From: Streptosporangiaceae bacterium
GTDB lineage: Bacteria; Actinomycetota; Actinomycetes; Streptosporangiales; Streptosporangiaceae
Direction: 5' to 3'
NCBI GenBank assembly: GCA_030037785.1
Contig: JASHQA010000426.1
Span: forward strand, 1-34,995
Length of the DNA: 34,995 bases
The position numbers were made by a program, and so were the translations under genes. The notes below the pieces were generated by a model. The model saw only the letters and a list, made by a program, of their open reading frames with translations, was not told where the DNA came from and made no database searches. This document shows positions 13,586 through 21,040 of this stretch, one piece after another. How positions within the stretch are numbered: position 1 is the stretch's first letter; the number at the start of each line of letters is the position of its first letter.

Positions 13586-16181
13586 TGCCGCGGGCGACCA
13601 TGCTCCGGCGCAGCACCTCGCGCCGCTCGACGAGAACGGCTCGGGTCGGGTCGGCCGGCGGCGTGCTGGCGAGCGCGTCATCGGTGGCCGCGAGCGTCGC
13701 CTGGTCCGCCAGCGTCGCCGGGTAGAGCGCCCGAGCCAGCCGCTGAGCGGTCCTCGCGTCGTGGCCGCGGCGCAGCGCTGGCAACGCCTCGGTGAAGTAC
13801 CTGGCCCGGAATGCGCTGGTCAGCCGCTCCTGGCCGGGCACCCAGAAGCCTTCGGCGTGGGCGAGCGCCAACCGGGGCGACTGACTCGGACCTGGTGCCA
13901 GCGCCGCGGCCCACGCGGCTTCCTTGGCGGCCGGATCGGGCCGCCGCGCGGCGCACCGCGCCACGACGGTGTCGCCGCTGACCGGGTCGGCGGCCGCATA
14001 GCCGGCGAGGTCGTCGGCGTCGATGAGATCGCCGCTCGCCAGCGTGGCGAGGATCCTGGCCCGCACGTCGAGGTCGAGCACCAGTCCCTCCGGCAGCGAC
14101 CGGGTACCGAGCCACAGCCGGAGCAGTTCAAGCTGAGCGGCGCTGTCGGCGGCGGTCGCGAAGCCGCGCGCGAGCATCCGCTGTCGGCGGCTGCCTGGCC
14201 GGGCCCGTTCGGCCGTGGCCAGGGCGGCGGCCGCGACGTGTCGGCGGGCCGCGGCCCGGTCGTCATCCGGGGCGAGGAAGTCCGCCATGCTGGTCGCCCG
14301 GTCGAGCAGCTGATCGAGGCCGACTACCGGGCCGCCCGCGGAGATTCGCCGGGCAACCAGGGCGGCGTACTCGGCGGCGGCGAGCTCGGCGTGCCGGACC
14401 ATGTCGGCGGCCATCGTCCAGCAGACCGACTCGGCCAGCGGGTCGGATACGTCCATCGCGGCGCTGACGAGCGCGTGCCAGGAGACCGGGTCGAGCCGGG
14501 TGGTCGCGTACGTCAGATCGGCGTCGTTGAGTATGAGGGCGGCGGGCCGTTGGCTGCCAGTCAGCTCGGGCACGTGCGTCCAGGCGCCGCGCACCGTGAC
14601 GCTGACGCGCCGACCCCGGACCAGCCGGCCCTCGGCCACCTGATAGCTGCCGATCGTCAGCCGGTGCGTGCGCAACGGGCCATCGGGGTCGGTCACCGGC
14701 GCCCGCTGCACAATGGCCAGCGACGTGATGGTGCCGTCCGGGTCGACGATGACCTCGGGCCGCAGCACGTTGACGCCGGGCTGCTCGAGCCACTCGGCCG
14801 TCCACCGCGTGAGGTCCCGGCCGCTGGCCCGCGACCAGCAGTCGGCGAGGTCAGCCAGGCGGGTCGCCGACCACGCGTGCCGGGTCAGGTAGTCGTGCAG
14901 CCCGGCGTGCACCAGGTCCGCACCGAGCCGGGCGCCGAGCTGCCGGATGACGCTCGTGCCCTTGGCGTAGGTGATCGCCGCAGGTCTGGTCAGTGCGTCC
15001 GCTGCCGTCGCTATCGGAGCGGACACCGGCTGTGTGCTCGGCAGGCCGTCTGCCTCGTAGGCGCTGGCCTGGCCGGTCATTCCGAACGTGGCCCACGAGT
15101 GCGGCTGGCCGAGCACTGCGGTCGCGGCGGTGACGCTGAGGTAGGACGCGATCGCCTCAGCGAGCCAGAGGTCATCCCACCAGCGGCTCTCGACGAGGCA
15201 GCCGAACCACAGGTGCGCGACCTCGTGTGCCAGGACCGTCGGAACGAAATCGTCGTCGGGGTCCGCCGCCCGCTGCAGCAGCGTCTCGCTCACGTACATG
15301 ATCGCGGGCAACTGCATCGCAGCTGTGGTGAGTTCGGGCGCGAACACGACGTCGAGCTTGCGGTAGGGGCAGGGTACCCCGAGCAGCTGTTCGTAGTAGC
15401 GCAGCGTCGCCGTGACGATCCCGGCGATCCGGGTCAGCGCGTCGGACTCGGCGAAGACCGGGCGGCAGCGGACCGCCAGCGCGGCCGCCCCGGTGTCGTC
15501 GCTCGCGGCCGGACTGACGTCCTGGGTGGTAGCGGTCGCGTCGTCGGCACTGCTGGGACGCGCTGGGCCGCGCCCGCGGCCGGAGTGCGCGGTGACGTAC
15601 GGGCCGGCGGCCAGCGTGAACTCATGCGGCTTGAGAGCCGGCACCGCGGCGAACCGCCAGACGCCGGCCGCTCCGTCGCCGGGGCGGTGCAGTGGCTCGC
15701 CGCTGGCGACGCACTCCCACCCCGCTGGGAGCGTCACGATCAGGCTCATAGCCGCCCGCAGGTCGGGCTGGTCGAAACAGCAGAAGACACGCGGCGCGGC
15801 GGTGGGGAAGCAATTGGCGAGCACATACCGCTGCCCGTCGGCGGGGTCGGTGTACCGAGTCAGGCCGCGACCGCTGGTGGTGATCGGCACGATCGCCTCG
15901 ACGGTCAGTGCGTTGCGAGCCGCGAGGCCGGTCAGCTGCAGACGTCCCTGTGACAGCTCGGCCGGACGCAGCGGCTCGCCGTTGAGCACCGCGGTGAGCA
16001 GCGCGTCAGGTTCCAGGTCGGCGAAGGTGGCCGCGCCGGGCTCATGACAGGTGAACGTGACCTCGGTGCGGGAGCGTGCGGTGTCACCAGGAACGGTCAG
16101 GTCCAGGAAGACCGCGTAGGAGTCGACCGTGATCAGCCTGGACCGGGCGGCGGCTTCGGCCGCTGTCGTCGCGGTCGCCAC
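13569..16181 (-). CDS. M1 family metallopeptidase (PepN-like) lacking GAMEN
   Basis: This 870-residue M1 peptidase has a well-preserved zinc site: HEVAH at 319-323 and the third ligand Glu342 at the standard 18-residue spacing, in WLAEAIASY. The transition-state Tyr is probably Tyr405 in ITYAKG. The N-terminal domain is typical, with CFDQPDLRA near 135-143. The exopeptidase motif GAMEN is replaced by AAMQL (287-291), so Glu290, which normally holds the substrate's free amine, is Gln. A ~30-residue low-complexity insert (201-232) precedes the catalytic domain. Start is GTG, overlapping the SDR stop by 1 nt, so the two are coupled. Protein family is clear; aminopeptidase activity is uncertain. 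Confidence 0.9.
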   Translation of the reverse strand: MATATTAAEAAARSRLITVDSYAVFLDLTVPGDTARSRTEVTFTCHEPGAATFADLEPDALLTAVLNGEPLRPAELSQGRLQLTGLAARNALTVEAIVPITTSGRGLTRYTDPADGQRYVLANCFPTAAPRVFCCFDQPDLRAAMSLIVTLPAGWECVASGEPLHRPGDGAAGVWRFAAVPALKPHEFTLAAGPYVTAHSGRGRGPARPSSADDATATTQDVSPAASDDTGAAALAVRCRPVFAESDALTRIAGIVTATLRYYEQLLGVPCPYRKLDVVFAPELTTAAMQLPAIMYVSETLLQRAADPDDDFVPTVLAHEVAHLWFGCLVESRWWDDLWLAEAIASYLSVTAATAVLGQPHSWATFGMTGQASAYEADGLPSTQPVSAPIATAADALTRPAAITYAKGTSVIRQLGARLGADLVHAGLHDYLTRHAWSATRLADLADCWSRASGRDLTRWTAEWLEQPGVNVLRPEVIVDPDGTITSLAIVQRAPVTDPDGPLRTHRLTIGSYQVAEGRLVRGRRVSVTVRGAWTHVPELTGSQRPAALILNDADLTYATTRLDPVSWHALVSAAMDVSDPLAESVCWTMAADMVRHAELAAAEYAALVARRISAGGPVVGLDQLLDRATSMADFLAPDDDRAAARRHVAAAALATAERARPGSRRQRMLARGFATAADSAAQLELLRLWLGTRSLPEGLVLDLDVRARILATLASGDLIDADDLAGYAAADPVSGDTVVARCAARRPDPAAKEAAWAAALAPGPSQSPRLALAHAEGFWVPGQERLTSAFRARYFTEALPALRRGHDARTAQRLARALYPATLADQATLAATDDALASTPPADPTRAVLVERREVLRRSMVARGISPSG

Positions 16182-16951
16182 TAGTCGAATACCCGGTGCA
16201 CCTTGTACTGGGCGGCTTGCGCGCGCGGCCGGATCACCATCAGGTCGACGTTGACGTGCGGTGGCCTCGTGACCGACCAGACGACCGCGTCGGCGACGTC
16301 GGCGTCGGTCAGCGGTTCGGCGACTCCGGCATACACGGCGTCCGCCTTGCTGGCGTCGCCGTGGTACCTGTTCAGCGCGAACTCGGCCGTCTTGACCATG
16401 CCGGGCGCGATCTCGATGATCCGGACGGGCTGCTCGTACAGCTCCAGCCGCAGCGTCTCGGCGATCGCGTGCGTGCCATGCTTGGCGACCACATACCCGC
16501 CGCCACCCTCATAGCTGATCAGTCCGGCCGTGGACGACATCAGCACGATGGTGCCCGCTCCGGTCGCGATCAACAGGGGCAGCAGCGCCTGGGTGGCGTG
16601 CAGTGTGCCCAGCACGTTGACGTCGTACATCGCCTGCCAGTCCGCGGGCACGCTGTCAGCCACCGGGTCGGCGCCGATCGCCCCGCCGGCGTTCGCGACC
16701 AGCACGTCGCAGCGATCAAGCCTGGTGGCCAGCGCGCGGACGGCGGCGCGGTCGGTGACGTCGAGCTGATGGACCTCCGCGCTGCCACCGCTGTCCATGA
16801 TCTGGGCCGCGAGCTGCTCGAGCCGCTCCCGCCTGCGGGCGGTCAGCACCACGTGATACCCCGCGGCGGCGAGGCCGGCCGCCGAAGCCGCCCCGATCCC
16901 GCTGCTCGCCCCGGTAATCACCGCTACCCGATCGGTCGCCACATCGTCCAT
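16181..16951 (-). CDS. SDR family oxidoreductase
   Basis: This is a 256-residue classical short-chain dehydrogenase. The NADP-type nucleotide site is TGASSGIG (residues 13-20) followed by Arg-rich TARRRERL. NAG, the catalytic Ser in LMSSTAG and YVVAK are all present. The sequence resembles the YdfG-like serine/short-alcohol dehydrogenases, but the substrate cannot be assigned. ATG (16949-16951) has CACAAT 7 nt upstream, a weak leaderless-type signal. It is the first gene of a two-gene unit with the M1 peptidase, and its TAG overlaps that gene's GTG. It is divergent from the vsr gene. Confidence 0.92.
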   Translation of the reverse strand: MDDVATDRVAVITGASSGIGAASAAGLAAAGYHVVLTARRRERLEQLAAQIMDSGGSAEVHQLDVTDRAAVRALATRLDRCDVLVANAGGAIGADPVADSVPADWQAMYDVNVLGTLHATQALLPLLIATGAGTIVLMSSTAGLISYEGGGGYVVAKHGTHAIAETLRLELYEQPVRIIEIAPGMVKTAEFALNRYHGDASKADAVYAGVAEPLTDADVADAVVWSVTRPPHVNVDLMVIRPRAQAAQYKVHRVFD

Positions 16952-16958
16952 GACCGAG

Positions 16959-16964
16959 ATTGTG
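16959..16964 (-). promoter_or_regulatory. Possible -10 element of the SDR gene
   Basis: CACAAT on the minus strand lies 7 nt before the ATG. It matches the key A and T positions of TANNNT but not the first T, so it is weaker than the others. Confidence 0.3.
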
Positions 16965-17052
16965 TCAGCAGTTGCGGCGTTGGTGGCTCGCGTGGTCCTG
17001 GCACGCGCACGCCAGAGCGGCGCATGCGGCTCGACTGGCGGGTGCGTGCGGC

Positions 17053-17058
17053 TAGCCT
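17053..17058 (+). promoter_or_regulatory. -10 element of the vsr gene
   Basis: TAGCCT lies 8 nt before GTG 17067, which supports the short N-terminus of Vsr. Confidence 0.45.
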
Positions 17059-17066
17059 TGTCGGCT

Positions 17067-17573
17067 GTGGCCGACTACCCACGTCCGCTCAATCCCGGCC
17101 GTTCGGCCAACATGCGCGCCAACCGTCGCACCGACACCAAGCCCGAACTGGCACTGCGACACGCGCTCCACAAGCAGGGGTACCGCTATCGGAAGGACCT
17201 TCGGCTCGATCTGACGGCCGCGCGGGTCCGGCCGGACATCGCTTTCACCGCGTGGCGGGTCGCGGTCTTCGTGGACGGCTGCTTCTGGCACTGCTGCCCG
17301 GAGCACGGCACCCAGCCCGCCAACAACACGTGGTACTGGGAACCCAAGCTCGCCCGCAACGTCGCCCGAGATCGAGCCGCGGACGCCGCACTCGACGCGG
17401 CGGGCTGGAGCGTCGTGCGGATCTGGGAACACGAGCCGGTCGAGGCCGCGGTCGCCGCGGTGGTGGCCGCGCTCGCGGCTACCGGACGGCCGTCGCCGCG
17501 GCCGCGGCTGGCGACAGACCCTGGCGATCCGGGTCAGGAAGACCCGCTGGCTCCACGCGATCGGGTCACCTGA
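17067..17573 (+). CDS. vsr: Orphan very-short-patch repair endonuclease (Vsr)
   Basis: Vsr (168 residues) nicks DNA next to T:G mismatches that arise by deamination of 5-methylcytosine. The family pattern is complete: RSANMRANRRTDTKPE, RYRKDLRLD, RPDIAF with the catalytic Asp, the zinc-binding block VDGCFWHCCPEHG, YWEPKLARNVARDR and GWSVVRIWEHE. I place the start at GTG 17067, because longer versions add a non-conserved segment overlapping the divergent SDR promoter. The C-terminal ~35 residues are low-complexity. No cytosine-5 methyltransferase is in the window, so this is an orphan or its partner is elsewhere. Confidence 0.93.
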   Translation: MADYPRPLNPGRSANMRANRRTDTKPELALRHALHKQGYRYRKDLRLDLTAARVRPDIAFTAWRVAVFVDGCFWHCCPEHGTQPANNTWYWEPKLARNVARDRAADAALDAAGWSVVRIWEHEPVEAAVAAVVAALAATGRPSPRPRLATDPGDPGQEDPLAPRDRVT

Positions 17574-17630
17574 GCAGGTTTTGGCTGGCACACTCGTGGT
17601 CAACGTCGGTGATCGCTTTCGGGGCCTGAT

Positions 17631-18134
17631 GTGCGCGTCTATCTGCCGGCTACGTTGCCGGTCGTGGCCGGGCTACTGCGCGCTCAGGAGATTCTGCTGC
17701 CCTCGGCGCGCGGCTACGCTGTCACCCCGGCGCTCCGGGAGTGGTACGCCAGCGGGGACCTCGAGGAGCTGGAGTACGCCGCCCTGACGCACGCGGCCAG
17801 GCATGCCCTCCGATTGCTGGCCGCCGATCCGCAAGCGCCGCGCCGTCGCGTCGTCCTGGCCGCGGAGATCCCAGCGGAGCGGGTTCGGACCAACGTGGCC
17901 GGGACCGACGCCGCTCAGGTCGCCATCATCGGGCCGGTGCTCGTCCGGGAGCTGGTATCCGGCCACGTGGACGCCGCCAGCGCCAGCAGCGACATCGCGG
18001 CCGCTGTTGCGGCGCTCGCAGCCGCCGACGCCGGGGACGACGACGCCCGGTTCGCCGTCGACGCGGCGGAGGCCCACGAGCTGGCCTGGTATGCCACCCA
18101 GGAACTGGCCGAACTGGCCCGCGACGCTGGCTAG
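17631..18134 (+). CDS. DUF6912 family protein
   Basis: This 167-residue protein matches an actinobacterial family of unknown function. The diagnostic start is MRVYLPATL, followed by YAVTPALREWY and DLEELEYAAL. The second half has Ala-rich helices and ends HELAWYATQELAEL. No Cys pairs, signal peptide or membrane span. GTG 17631 gives the family's N-terminus; an ATG at 17629 is out of frame. It lies 57 bp after vsr and ~100 bp before pruA, with no clear promoter visible. Confidence 0.85.
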   Translation: MRVYLPATLPVVAGLLRAQEILLPSARGYAVTPALREWYASGDLEELEYAALTHAARHALRLLAADPQAPRRRVVLAAEIPAERVRTNVAGTDAAQVAIIGPVLVRELVSGHVDAASASSDIAAAVAALAAADAGDDDARFAVDAAEAHELAWYATQELAELARDAG

Positions 18135-18189
18135 CGGGCGCGGCTGGTTCGCGCGGCGGGTGCGGCGGTGCGACCGCCCGGGGCGTGGC

Positions 18190-18211
18190 ACGATGGAGGC
18201 CTCGCCATCGT
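18190..18211. promoter_or_regulatory. Dyad upstream of pruA
   Basis: ACGATGG (18190-18196) and CCATCGT (18205-18211) form perfect 7-bp arms around 8 bp, ending 26 bp before the pruA start. It could be an operator or a leader hairpin. Confidence 0.4.
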
Positions 18212-18237
18212 CGTCGAGGTAGCAGCGGAGCGCAGCG

Positions 18238-19869
18238 TTGTTGGACGCAGTCACAAAGGTCCCGGTTCCCGCGAACGAGCCAATCAGGACGTATGCCCCC
18301 GGCAGTCCGGAGCGTGCCGCGCTGGAAGAGCAGCTCAAGGCGCAGGTGGGCCACCGCGCCGAGCTGACCATGACGATCGGCGGGCGGCAGCACGCCGGCC
18401 GCGGGGAGCGCGTCGACGTCGTCCAGCCGCACCACCACCGGCACATCCTCGGTGAGCTGCGCAACGCGACCGACGCCGATGTCAGCGCCGCCATCGAGAC
18501 CGCGCTGGCGGCGGCGCCTGGCTGGCGGGCCCTGTCGTTCGACGACCGGGCGGCCATCTTCCTGAAGGCGGCTGACCTGCTCGCGGGGCCGTGGCGGCAG
18601 GTCATCAACGCGGCCACGATCCTCGGCCAGTCGAAGTCTGTGTTCCAGGCCGAGATCGACGCTGCGTGCGAGCTCATCGACTTCTGGCGCTACAACGTGC
18701 ACTACGCGCGGCGGCTGCTGGCCGAGCAGCCCGGCAGCGGTCCCGGTACCTGGAACCGGCTCGAGTACCGGCCGCTCGAGGGGTTCGTGCTGGCGATCAC
18801 GCCGTTCAACTTCACCTCGATCGCCGGGAATCTGCCGACCGCGCCGGCCCTGATGGGCGACGTCGTGGTGTGGAAGCCGTCCCCGACCCAGCAGCTATCA
18901 GCGCACCACCTGATGCGGCTGCTCGAAGCGGCCGGGCTGCCGCCCGGCGTCATCAACATGGTCACCGGCGACGGGTCGGCGGTCTCGCGGGTCGCGGTGC
19001 CGCACCGGGACCTGGCAGGCATCCACTTCACCGGGTCGACGGGCACCTTCCAGCACCTGTGGCGGACCGTCGGCGAAAACATCTCCGGCTACGCGGGTTA
19101 CCCGCGGCTGGTCGGGGAGACCGGCGGCAAGGACTTCGTGATCGCCCATCCGTCGGCCGACCCCGACGTGCTCGTCACCGCGCTGATCCGCGGCGCGTTC
19201 GAGTACCAGGGGCAGAAGTGCTCGGCCGCGTCCCGCGGCTACATCGCCCGCAGCACGTGGGCCGCGATGAAAGACCAGCTTCTCGGCACCGCGCAGGCGC
19301 TGACCATGGGCGACGTGGCGGCCGACCTTTCGTTGTTCATGGGCGCGGTCATCGACGCCAGGGCGTTCGCCAGGCACGTGGCGGCGCTGGAGCGGGCGCA
19401 CGAGCAGCCCGGCATCACGGTGCTGACCGGGGGTGGCACGGACGGCACCGAGGGGTACTTCGTGCAGCCGACCGTGCTGGAGTCCGCCGACCCCACCGAC
19501 GAGATCTTCACCCGCGAGTACTTCGGCCCGATCCTGGCCATCCACGTGTACCCGGACGCCGAGTTCGACGCCGTCGTCGCGCACGCGGCCGACGTGGCGC
19601 GGTACGCCCTCACCGGGTCGATCATCGCGCAGGATCGGGCCGCCATCGCGCGCGCCACCGACGCGCTGCGGTACTCGGCCGGCAACTTCTACATCAACGA
19701 CAAGCCGACCGGCGCCGTCGTCGGCCAGCAGCCGTTCGGCGGCGCGCGGGCGAGCGGCACCAACGACAAGGCCGGGTCTGTCTTCAACCTGACCCGCTGG
19801 GTCAACGCCCGGGCGATCAAGGAGGCCTTCGTGCCGCCCGTCGACTACCGCTACCCGCACATGGGTTAG
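18238..19869 (+). CDS. pruA: L-glutamate gamma-semialdehyde (P5C) dehydrogenase
   Basis: This 543-residue monofunctional aldehyde dehydrogenase oxidises glutamate-gamma-semialdehyde (from P5C) to glutamate with NAD, the last step of proline catabolism. It matches the long P5CDH type, not the PutA fusion. Key residues are Glu294 in VGETGGKDF, the nucleophile Cys328 in GQKCSAASR, and the C-terminal GGARASGTNDKAG block that binds the glutamate carboxylate. The start is TTG 18238 or the adjacent TTG 18241, behind a weak purine tract. No proline dehydrogenase gene is in the window. The glutamate made here is the substrate of the large GDH at 28.8 kb. Confidence 0.95.
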   Translation: MLDAVTKVPVPANEPIRTYAPGSPERAALEEQLKAQVGHRAELTMTIGGRQHAGRGERVDVVQPHHHRHILGELRNATDADVSAAIETALAAAPGWRALSFDDRAAIFLKAADLLAGPWRQVINAATILGQSKSVFQAEIDAACELIDFWRYNVHYARRLLAEQPGSGPGTWNRLEYRPLEGFVLAITPFNFTSIAGNLPTAPALMGDVVVWKPSPTQQLSAHHLMRLLEAAGLPPGVINMVTGDGSAVSRVAVPHRDLAGIHFTGSTGTFQHLWRTVGENISGYAGYPRLVGETGGKDFVIAHPSADPDVLVTALIRGAFEYQGQKCSAASRGYIARSTWAAMKDQLLGTAQALTMGDVAADLSLFMGAVIDARAFARHVAALERAHEQPGITVLTGGGTDGTEGYFVQPTVLESADPTDEIFTREYFGPILAIHVYPDAEFDAVVAHAADVARYALTGSIIAQDRAAIARATDALRYSAGNFYINDKPTGAVVGQQPFGGARASGTNDKAGSVFNLTRWVNARAIKEAFVPPVDYRYPHMG

Positions 19870-19895
19870 CGGCAGGTCGCTGCGGACTGCTGCCG

Positions 19896-19908
19896 GGACC
19901 CCGGGTCC
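19896..19908. promoter_or_regulatory. Dyad next to the sigma-factor -10
   Basis: GGACCC and GGGTCC flank one base, 4 bp upstream of the TAGGAT -10. A bound protein here would block the promoter core. Confidence 0.3.
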
Positions 19909-19912
19909 GTCC

Positions 19913-19918
19913 TAGGAT
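19913..19918 (+). promoter_or_regulatory. -10 element of the ECF sigma gene
   Basis: TAGGAT lies exactly 7 nt before ATG 19926, the ideal leaderless geometry. This favours 19926 over the in-frame ATG at 19917. Confidence 0.5.
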
Positions 19919-19925
19919 GGGCGTT

Positions 19926-20927
19926 ATGGCCGTTGATGTCGCCCACCCCATCCCGACACCGGTCGACCCGACCGGGCTGGAGGAGCACCGGCGAGAGCTG
20001 ACCGGATACTGCTACCGGATGCTCGGGTCGGCCTTCGATGCCGAGGACGCCGTGCAGGAGGTCATGCTCCGGGCGCTGCGGGCCGCCGACAGCTTTGCGG
20101 GCCGGTCCAGCCTGCGGTCGTGGCTGTACCGGATCGCGACCAACGTGTGCCTCGACATGCTGCGCGGCCGCAAGCGGCGAGCGTGGCCCGTCACGCTCGG
20201 CGCGCCGTCGCCGCCCGACGGCGACCTGCTCGGCCCGATGCTGCCCGAGCACACGTGGGTATCGCCGGTCGCCGACGTCGCGGTGCTGCCCGAGAGCGGT
20301 GACCCCGCCGAGATCGCGGTGGCCAGGGAGACGGTCAGGCTCGCGTTCGTGACCGCCTTGCAGCACCTGACCGGCCGGCAGCGCGCCGTCCTACTGCTGA
20401 ACCAGGTCCTGCGCTTCGACGCGGCCGAGATCGCGGACCAACTCGACACCACGGCGGGGGCTGTCTACGCCGCGCTGCAGCGGGCCCGGGCCGCGCTCGG
20501 CGCGCTGCCGGCGCAGCAGCGCCCGACCGAAGCCACCGCCGAGCACGCCGAGTTGCTGGCTCGCTACGTGGCTGCGTTCGAGCGATACGACATCGCCGCG
20601 CTTGTCGACCTGCTGCACGCTGACGCGATCCAGTCGATGCCGCCGTTCGCGATGTGGCTGCGTGGTGCCCCCGACATCGGCGCCTGGATGACCGGGCCTG
20701 GTGCGGGCTGCCGGGGGTCGGTCCTCGTTCCGACCGCAGCGAACGGCTCGCCCGCGTTCGGTCAGTACCGTGTCGACCCGGCGGGGGGACACGCGCCCTG
20801 GGCGCTGCAGGTGATCGAGCCTTCCGGCGGGCGGATCGCGGAGCTGCACTACTTCCTCGACACCGCGCGCTTGTTCCCGTTGTTCGGACTGCCCGCTCAC
20901 CTGCCCGAGCCTGCTTCCGCGCGCTGA
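19926..20927 (+). CDS. ECF sigma factor with C-terminal SnoaL-like domain
   Basis: This 333-residue protein is a sigma-70 family factor of the extracytoplasmic type with a SnoaL-like extension, as in the SigG-like group (sigma-70 subfamily 5). Region 2 is at ~20-90 (GYCYRMLGSAFDAEDAVQEV, then SFAGRSSLRSWLYRIATN). Region 4 is near 155-200 (LTGRQRAVLLLNQV, then TTAGAVYAALQRARA). From ~215 the NTF2/SnoaL-like domain contains YVAAFERYDIAALVDLLH and MPPFAMWLRG. In this group the C-terminal domain modulates activity in place of a separate anti-sigma factor, and no anti-sigma gene is adjacent here. Target genes are unknown. Confidence 0.93.
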   Translation: MAVDVAHPIPTPVDPTGLEEHRRELTGYCYRMLGSAFDAEDAVQEVMLRALRAADSFAGRSSLRSWLYRIATNVCLDMLRGRKRRAWPVTLGAPSPPDGDLLGPMLPEHTWVSPVADVAVLPESGDPAEIAVARETVRLAFVTALQHLTGRQRAVLLLNQVLRFDAAEIADQLDTTAGAVYAALQRARAALGALPAQQRPTEATAEHAELLARYVAAFERYDIAALVDLLHADAIQSMPPFAMWLRGAPDIGAWMTGPGAGCRGSVLVPTAANGSPAFGQYRVDPAGGHAPWALQVIEPSGGRIAELHYFLDTARLFPLFGLPAHLPEPASAR

Positions 20928-21040
20928 CCCCCTGTTCGCCTGCGGTGATCGCGGGCACGTGCATGGTTGGCCGAGCGTTGGGCACTGTACGGGGTCGAGC
21001 GGGTCCTGCGCGGGCCTGCGCGTGGGTGGCGGAGGGAAGA

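Noticed and set aside
13761-15953. 730-codon open frame on the plus strand opposite the M1 peptidase
   Set aside because: GC-driven shadow frame; low-complexity Gly/Arg translation, no motifs.
16950-17066. Longer N-terminus for Vsr
   Set aside because: The extra residues are not Vsr-like and overlap the SDR start; a -10 element supports the GTG at 17067.
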